Part shown: positions 6,347-9,764 of the stretch, piece by piece
How the letters are laid out: each line of letters starts with the position of its first letter
Position numbering within the stretch: the stretch's first letter is position 1
Origin: Candidatus Gastranaerophilales bacterium
Lineage (GTDB): Bacteria > Cyanobacteriota > Vampirovibrionia > Gastranaerophilales > JAQUYY01
DNA length: 9,764 nucleotides
Assembly (NCBI GenBank): GCA_028691575.1
Contig: JAQUYY010000054.1
Coordinates: 1 to 9,764, forward strand
Direction: 5' to 3'
Notes under the pieces: generated by a model
Told to the model about the DNA's origin: nothing
The model's input: only the letters and a program-made list of their open reading frames with translations
The model's database searches: none
Position numbers and translations under genes: made by a program

Positions 6347-7011
6347 GCCTTATGTCCTCCATTTTTGGAAGTATTTTTTCTTTCTGCCGTCTTAGGAGAA
6401 ATAATTTTCATCAATTTAGGATGAGCCCAGTTTTCAATAGCACAAAGAGCTGGGGTCATTGATATAGCGGCAACCCAACATGCTCTATTTTTAAAAAAAT
6501 TCAACCTGGAGGTTGCCTTTTCTAAATTTTCTCCGGTTAATTTAGAAACAGCATACTTGGCACCAAGTTTACCTTGTTTAGCCAACTTATCAATATAACG
6601 TGTTCCCTGCATCAAAATACTAACTTCCATAACTGCTTGTATTGAAGCCCCAACCGGATGTTTCAACGCAGAATATGTTTTAGAATCTTTATCTTCCTTA
6701 GAAAACGGATTAAATATCATAACTATGGGAATAATTGCAGCCTTCCCAATAAAATCGAAAAAGATACCTGCCCCTTCGCCTATTTCTGAATGCTTACTAA
6801 AAAAAGCTGTAACAGCTTCTTTATTTTTATTTATTAAATTTTTAACAGGTTTGACAGTTTTTTCCGCACAATTTGCTACTGCTTCCTGAATGATTTCATT
6901 TTTTTCGAGAGACTTGACAACAGATAAGCCACCTTGAAAAGTAACGTTTTGCTGCCTTTTTATATTTTGATTGGCATATGATTTGTTATATGTGCTTCTA
7001 ATCTCTATCAT
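6343..7011 (-). CDS. Unknown small membrane protein with N-terminal F-x-G motif, first of a coupled pair
   Basis: I do not recognise this 222-aa protein. A polar, flexible N-terminus (1-22) ends in NVTFQGG (22-28), much like AFTG at almost the same position in the nearby GGDEF protein. Hydrophobic helices follow at about 83-101 (ending NPFSKED) and about 119-136, with SKTYSALKHPVG (110-121) leading into the second, and a last one at about 176-194 starting FKNRACWVAAIS (173-184). The tail is Lys-rich. No catalytic motif is visible. It overlaps the next gene by 4 nt. The start lacks a Shine-Dalgarno sequence (TTTTAAAAAATA before ATG), but no other in-frame Met occurs before residue 98, and the N-terminal motif argues that this start is right. 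It may be a lineage-specific family of gut Cyanobacteria relatives (inference). Confidence 0.85.
   Translation of the reverse strand: MIEIRSTYNKSYANQNIKRQQNVTFQGGLSVVKSLEKNEIIQEAVANCAEKTVKPVKNLINKNKEAVTAFFSKHSEIGEGAGIFFDFIGKAAIIPIVMIFNPFSKEDKDSKTYSALKHPVGASIQAVMEVSILMQGTRYIDKLAKQGKLGAKYAVSKLTGENLEKATSRLNFFKNRACWVAAISMTPALCAIENWAHPKLMKIISPKTAERKNTSKNGGHKA
6356..6360 (-). promoter_or_regulatory. Internal ribosome binding site of the 205-aa gene
   Basis: GGAGG on the minus strand, inside the last codons of the 222-aa gene, is 9 nt from the overlapping ATG (6344-6346). It is much stronger than anything before the upstream gene, so the downstream protein could be made in equal or greater amount. 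Confidence 0.7.
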
Positions 7012-7057
7012 TATTTTTTAAAATGTAATAAAAATCTTAATTGCTAAAAGTACAACA

Positions 7058-7079
7058 AATGTAAAAAGAAATTTACATT
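7058..7079 (-). repeat. Inverted repeat in the spacer before the 222-aa gene
   Basis: A perfect 8-bp inverted repeat, AATGTAAA (7058-7065) and TTTACATT (7072-7079), with a 6-nt spacer lies 47 bp upstream of the 222-aa start. No U-tract follows on the minus strand, so it is not an obvious secF terminator. Its dyad form and position fit an operator, but in DNA this AT-rich chance is a real alternative. A weak promoter-like pair (TTGATT, 17 bp, TATTAA) lies further upstream, between about 7138 and 7168. Confidence 0.35.
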
Positions 7080-7208
7080 CCCTTCTCATTACTATAACTA
7101 AGGACTGCTTAAATTTTTCAATCGAAAAATAATAATCAGTTAATACATTTATATTCTGAAAAAATCAATTTGTCTACCTAATGTTAAAATATACTTAGTA
7201 TAATTTTA

Positions 7209-8228
7209 TTAACTTTTGGCAGAAAAAGCTTTTCTGTTTCTCCACATAGCAAGTAGAGTACTGGCATTAAATATACTTGAATATGTACCTATTGCAATAC
7301 CTAAAATCATTGCCAAAATGAAATCTTTTGTCGTTTCGCCACCTAAAAAATATAATGTTAAAAGCACAATTAATGTTGTTAAAGAAGTATTTATACTTCT
7401 TGCTAAAGTTTGATTGACACTTGCATTAACTATTTCATTAAAAGTTTTCTTCTTGGCTAAAAATCTTGAATTTTCTCTAATTCTATCAAATACAACAATA
7501 GTATCATGTACGCTAAATCCAATCACGGTAAGTATTGCAGTTATAAATAAACTGTCTATTTCAGTATTAAAAAATAATCCGAGAATAGCAAATACTCCAC
7601 ATATAAACAATGCATCATGTAACAGAGCCAAAAGTGCAAATATAGCGAAATCAAGCTGAAATCTTATTGTCAAGTATCCGACAATTGCCAAAAATGCTAA
7701 AAGCATGGCAACTACAGCGTTTTTAAACAATTCTTTGCTTAATGTAGGACCAATTGAGCTTACTTGTAATGGCACAAATTCTCCTACAGAATCCTTGATT
7801 GCATTACTTGCTTTTAGCGTTTCATTATTCGCTTTGTCACTGTCTAAAAATCTTGTTCTTATTGAAACTACTGATTTTAAATTTGTTATTTCAACATTTT
7901 CTTTATTTTCTATTTCATTAAAAATGTCAGATGCAATGTTAAAATCAGACACTTGAACTACAGGATTTTCTATTCCTGCTAACTTTAAGGCATCTCTCAT
8001 TTTTATTATATCTTCTGAATTAATTTGTTTTTCAAACCCGTATTGAAGAAGAGTTCCTCCTGTAAAATCAATACCCAATTTCAGAGGAGAATGCGTATGA
8101 TATATTATTGAAGAATATATCATAGCAATAATTCCTGGGACTATTAATACTGCCGAAATTGCTATCCACAGCCATTTATACTTTACTACATCAATTATAT
8201 TTTTATCTCGTAATATTGTGCTTGTCAT
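7209..8228 (-). CDS. secF: Protein translocase subunit SecF
   Basis: This is a 339-aa inner-membrane RND-type subunit that, with SecD, uses the proton gradient to assist late steps of Sec-dependent export. A first membrane segment lies at about 18-40. The family signature LGIDFTGG (51-58) opens the periplasmic P4 domain, and SSIGPTLSKEL (157-167) closes it before TM2. Five more segments follow (about 170-190, 193-220, 225-247, 281-297, 303-325). The TM4 signature reads GFSVHDTIVVFDRIREN (237-253), with the conserved Asp at 242. The residue before it is His where Asn is common. Length is normal. The start is set by GGAG at 8237-8240, 8 nt upstream. It follows secD by 45 bp, in the standard order and almost certainly on one transcript. 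Confidence 0.97.
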   Translation of the reverse strand: MTSTILRDKNIIDVVKYKWLWIAISAVLIVPGIIAMIYSSIIYHTHSPLKLGIDFTGGTLLQYGFEKQINSEDIIKMRDALKLAGIENPVVQVSDFNIASDIFNEIENKENVEITNLKSVVSIRTRFLDSDKANNETLKASNAIKDSVGEFVPLQVSSIGPTLSKELFKNAVVAMLLAFLAIVGYLTIRFQLDFAIFALLALLHDALFICGVFAILGLFFNTEIDSLFITAILTVIGFSVHDTIVVFDRIRENSRFLAKKKTFNEIVNASVNQTLARSINTSLTTLIVLLTLYFLGGETTKDFILAMILGIAIGTYSSIFNASTLLAMWRNRKAFSAKS

Positions 8229-8273
8229 TTTTTGCTCTCCATTATTTATTGCCGTTTTAACGGCTGATAGTCC

Positions 8274-9584
8274 TTAATCTAAAACACCTAATTTTGCTTT
8301 TCGCGGATTAGTTTCTGAAATTTTTTCAGCCTTACCGATTTCATCTTTTCTAAGCCCAAACCATTCCGGGTGTTCTAATTTTCCTGTTCCAAAGAAAAGG
8401 TGCATAAAGTTTTTAGTTACAGTAATTGCAGTAAACATACTAACTGCAACACCGATTGCAAGAGTAAACGCAAATCCTTTAACAATACTTGTTCCAAGCA
8501 TATAAAGAATTGCACAAGTTATAAAAGTTGTCATATTGCTGTCAAAAATACTTGTAAATGCTCTGTCAAACCCTGTATTTATTGCTGTAAACAAAGTTCT
8601 TCCGATTCTCAGTTCTTCTTTTGTTCTTTCAAAAATCAGAATATTTGCATCAACTGCCATGCCTATACTTAATATAAAACCGGCAATTCCTGCCAATGTA
8701 AGCGTTACGGGAATTGTTTTAAACAACGCAAAAATAATTAATCCATATATAATTAAGGCTAAATCAGCAATAATGCCGGGTGCTCTGTAATATAAAACCA
8801 TGAAAATCATTACTAATCCTAGCCCCAAAAACCCTGCTATTTTGCTTTTTTCTAAAGAATCCTGTCCCAAAGTAGGACCTACGGAATTTTCTTCTATAAT
8901 TTTTGCAGGAACAGGTAATGCACCTGCATTTAATAAATCTACCATTTTTTTAGATTCTTTAAAATCGAATCCGCCTTCTCCACCTGTTATTTGTGCTCTA
9001 CCACCTAATATAGGCTCATTAATTACCGGTGCAGACTGTAATTCCTTATTGAAAAATATTGCCATCGGCTTTCCGACAAGACGTTTTGTTAAATCAGCAA
9101 ATTTCTTACTGCCTTTATCATTGAATTCAAGCTGAACAATCCACTCACCTGTTGTTGAATCACTTCCTACACTGGCTTTTCTTAAATCATTTCCGGTCAA
9201 ACCTGTGCTAACCCAGTATTCTTTATTATTAAAACCTATTTTTTGTTCTTTAAACTCAAGTTCAGCAGTTTGCCCTAAAAATTCTTTAGCTTTTTCAGGA
9301 TCGCTTATGTTAGGAATTTCTACTAATAATCTCTTTTCTCCGATTCTTTGAACAACAGTTTCTGCAACACCAATGGCATTTACCCTTTTTTCAATTGCAA
9401 ACTGCAAACTATCCATCATTTCCGGGGTTATTTTTGGAATATTTGCGGTAGTTTGGGCTTCAAGAACCAATCTTGAGCCTCCTATTAAGTCCAGCCCTAA
9501 CTTTGTTGGTTTAGTAAGTATTACGACAATACTTGCTATAGTCAAGGCAATAATAATTAATAATGTGATTTTTTTACTTTTCAT
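8274..9584 (-). CDS. secD: Protein translocase subunit SecD
   Basis: This is a 436-aa partner of SecF in the accessory Sec complex, at the short end of the family. TM1 (about 5-24) is followed by KLGLDLIGGSRLVLEA (28-43), the SecD signature. The P1 periplasmic domain runs to about 240, including the base segment with ITGGEGGF (199-206), NAGALPVPA (219-227) and SVGPTLGQDSL (234-244). Five membrane segments come after it (about 249-390), including IGMAVDANILIFERTKEELR (307-326) with the essential TM4 Asp at 312. A basic cytosolic tail (400-436) ends the protein. The start has GGGGA at 9591-9595, 6 nt upstream. A good promoter lies just beyond it. YajC, often adjacent, is not in this window. Confidence 0.97.
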   Translation of the reverse strand: MKSKKITLLIIIALTIASIVVILTKPTKLGLDLIGGSRLVLEAQTTANIPKITPEMMDSLQFAIEKRVNAIGVAETVVQRIGEKRLLVEIPNISDPEKAKEFLGQTAELEFKEQKIGFNNKEYWVSTGLTGNDLRKASVGSDSTTGEWIVQLEFNDKGSKKFADLTKRLVGKPMAIFFNKELQSAPVINEPILGGRAQITGGEGGFDFKESKKMVDLLNAGALPVPAKIIEENSVGPTLGQDSLEKSKIAGFLGLGLVMIFMVLYYRAPGIIADLALIIYGLIIFALFKTIPVTLTLAGIAGFILSIGMAVDANILIFERTKEELRIGRTLFTAINTGFDRAFTSIFDSNMTTFITCAILYMLGTSIVKGFAFTLAIGVAVSMFTAITVTKNFMHLFFGTGKLEHPEWFGLRKDEIGKAEKISETNPRKAKLGVLD

Positions 9585-9612
9585 TTCAATTCCCCAACAT
9601 TTCTACAAAACC

Positions 9613-9640
9613 ATTTTAGCAAAAAATAAACTAGTGTAAA
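9613..9640 (-). promoter_or_regulatory. secDF promoter
   Basis: TTTACA (9635-9640) and TAAAAT (9613-9618) are 16 bp apart on the minus strand, each one base from the sigma70 consensus. TGC directly before TAAAAT gives an extended -10. The predicted start is near 9606, leaving a leader of about 22 nt containing the secD ribosome binding site. It lies in the 68-bp gap after the upstream gene. Confidence 0.65.
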
Positions 9641-9652
9641 TTTTATATGTAC

Positions 9653-9764
9653 TTATATTTTGGAATTATTTTTTTGCATTTTTTTAATATGGTTTTCTAA
9701 TTCTTTTACTTCTTTAGCTGATAAACTGCTATATTCACCTCTTTTCAGCCCTATAAGATTGACG
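9653..9764 (-). CDS. C-terminal end of an unidentified gene (partial)
   Basis: An open minus-strand frame enters from the window edge and stops with TAA at 9653-9655. The 36 visible residues begin VNLIGLKRGEYSSLSAKEV and continue as a charged helix ending KNNSKI. The composition, an S-x-[KE]-E-V helix cap followed by a Lys/Glu-rich amphipathic helix, looks like a genuine protein C-terminus, not random translation. The strand and spacing match the secDF unit. The family cannot be identified from so little. A slight likeness to the LpxA 'GLRR..FS..E' stretch is noted, but the protein ends too soon after it. Confidence 0.6.
   Translation of the reverse strand, partial: VNLIGLKRGEYSSLSAKEVKELENHIKKMQKNNSKI

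Noticed and set aside
8400..8672. A plus-strand open frame encoding an unusually Cys-rich 90-aa peptide
   Set aside because: It lies wholly antisense to the hydrophobic segments of secD. The Cys codons are the complement of Ala/Gly-rich membrane codons. There is no ribosome binding site and no family resemblance.
9653..9764. LpxA-type acyltransferase C-terminus for the partial gene
   Set aside because: The 'N-IGLKR' string recalls LpxA, but LpxA continues for roughly 60 residues after it and this protein ends within about 30. The helix is also much more charged.

Overview
This is an AT-rich bacterial window in which every convincing gene lies on the minus strand, so transcription runs from high to low coordinates. 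In that order it holds the last 36 codons of an unidentified gene, secD, secF, a translationally coupled pair of small unknown membrane proteins (222 and 205 aa), a membrane-anchored GGDEF-family protein with a large insertion, a gene-free but strongly structured stretch of about 425 bp, ppdK (pyruvate, phosphate dikinase), and an FAD-dependent oxidoreductase. I see no tRNA, rRNA, CRISPR array, transposase or phage gene.

The most likely source is an uncultured, fermentative, gut-type non-photosynthetic relative of Cyanobacteria (Gastranaerophilales/Vampirovibrionia, 'Melainabacteria'). This is inference. It rests on low GC, PPDK-based glycolysis, and small lineage-specific helical membrane proteins carrying a short N-terminal F-x-G motif, a style I recall from those genomes. 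Sequence alone does not exclude another low-GC lineage.

Layout. 9585-9652: a good sigma70-type promoter (TTTACA, 16 bp, TAAAAT with an extended -10 TG) drives secD-secF, the proton-driven accessory subunits of the Sec translocon. 7012-7208: a short spacer with an 8-bp inverted repeat. 5729-7011: two unknown genes overlapping by ATGA; their products share a weak but visible core and may be divergent paralogues. 4516-5622: the GGDEF protein, whose catalytic motifs are intact but whose fold is split by about 100 helical residues. 4090-4515: a 38-nt near-perfect palindrome, a long-range 12-bp stem, a 3'-terminal bulged hairpin and a textbook intrinsic terminator, all reading on the minus strand. 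This looks like a small RNA of about 210 nt or a long attenuating leader of ppdK. 1444-4089: ppdK, ended by a 13-bp-stem terminator. 29-1321: the oxidoreductase, apparently with its own promoter.

secDF and ppdK are housekeeping. The less ordinary content is the structured RNA region before ppdK, the split GGDEF protein, the coupled membrane-protein pair, and the F-x-G motif shared by two neighbouring but otherwise unrelated proteins.
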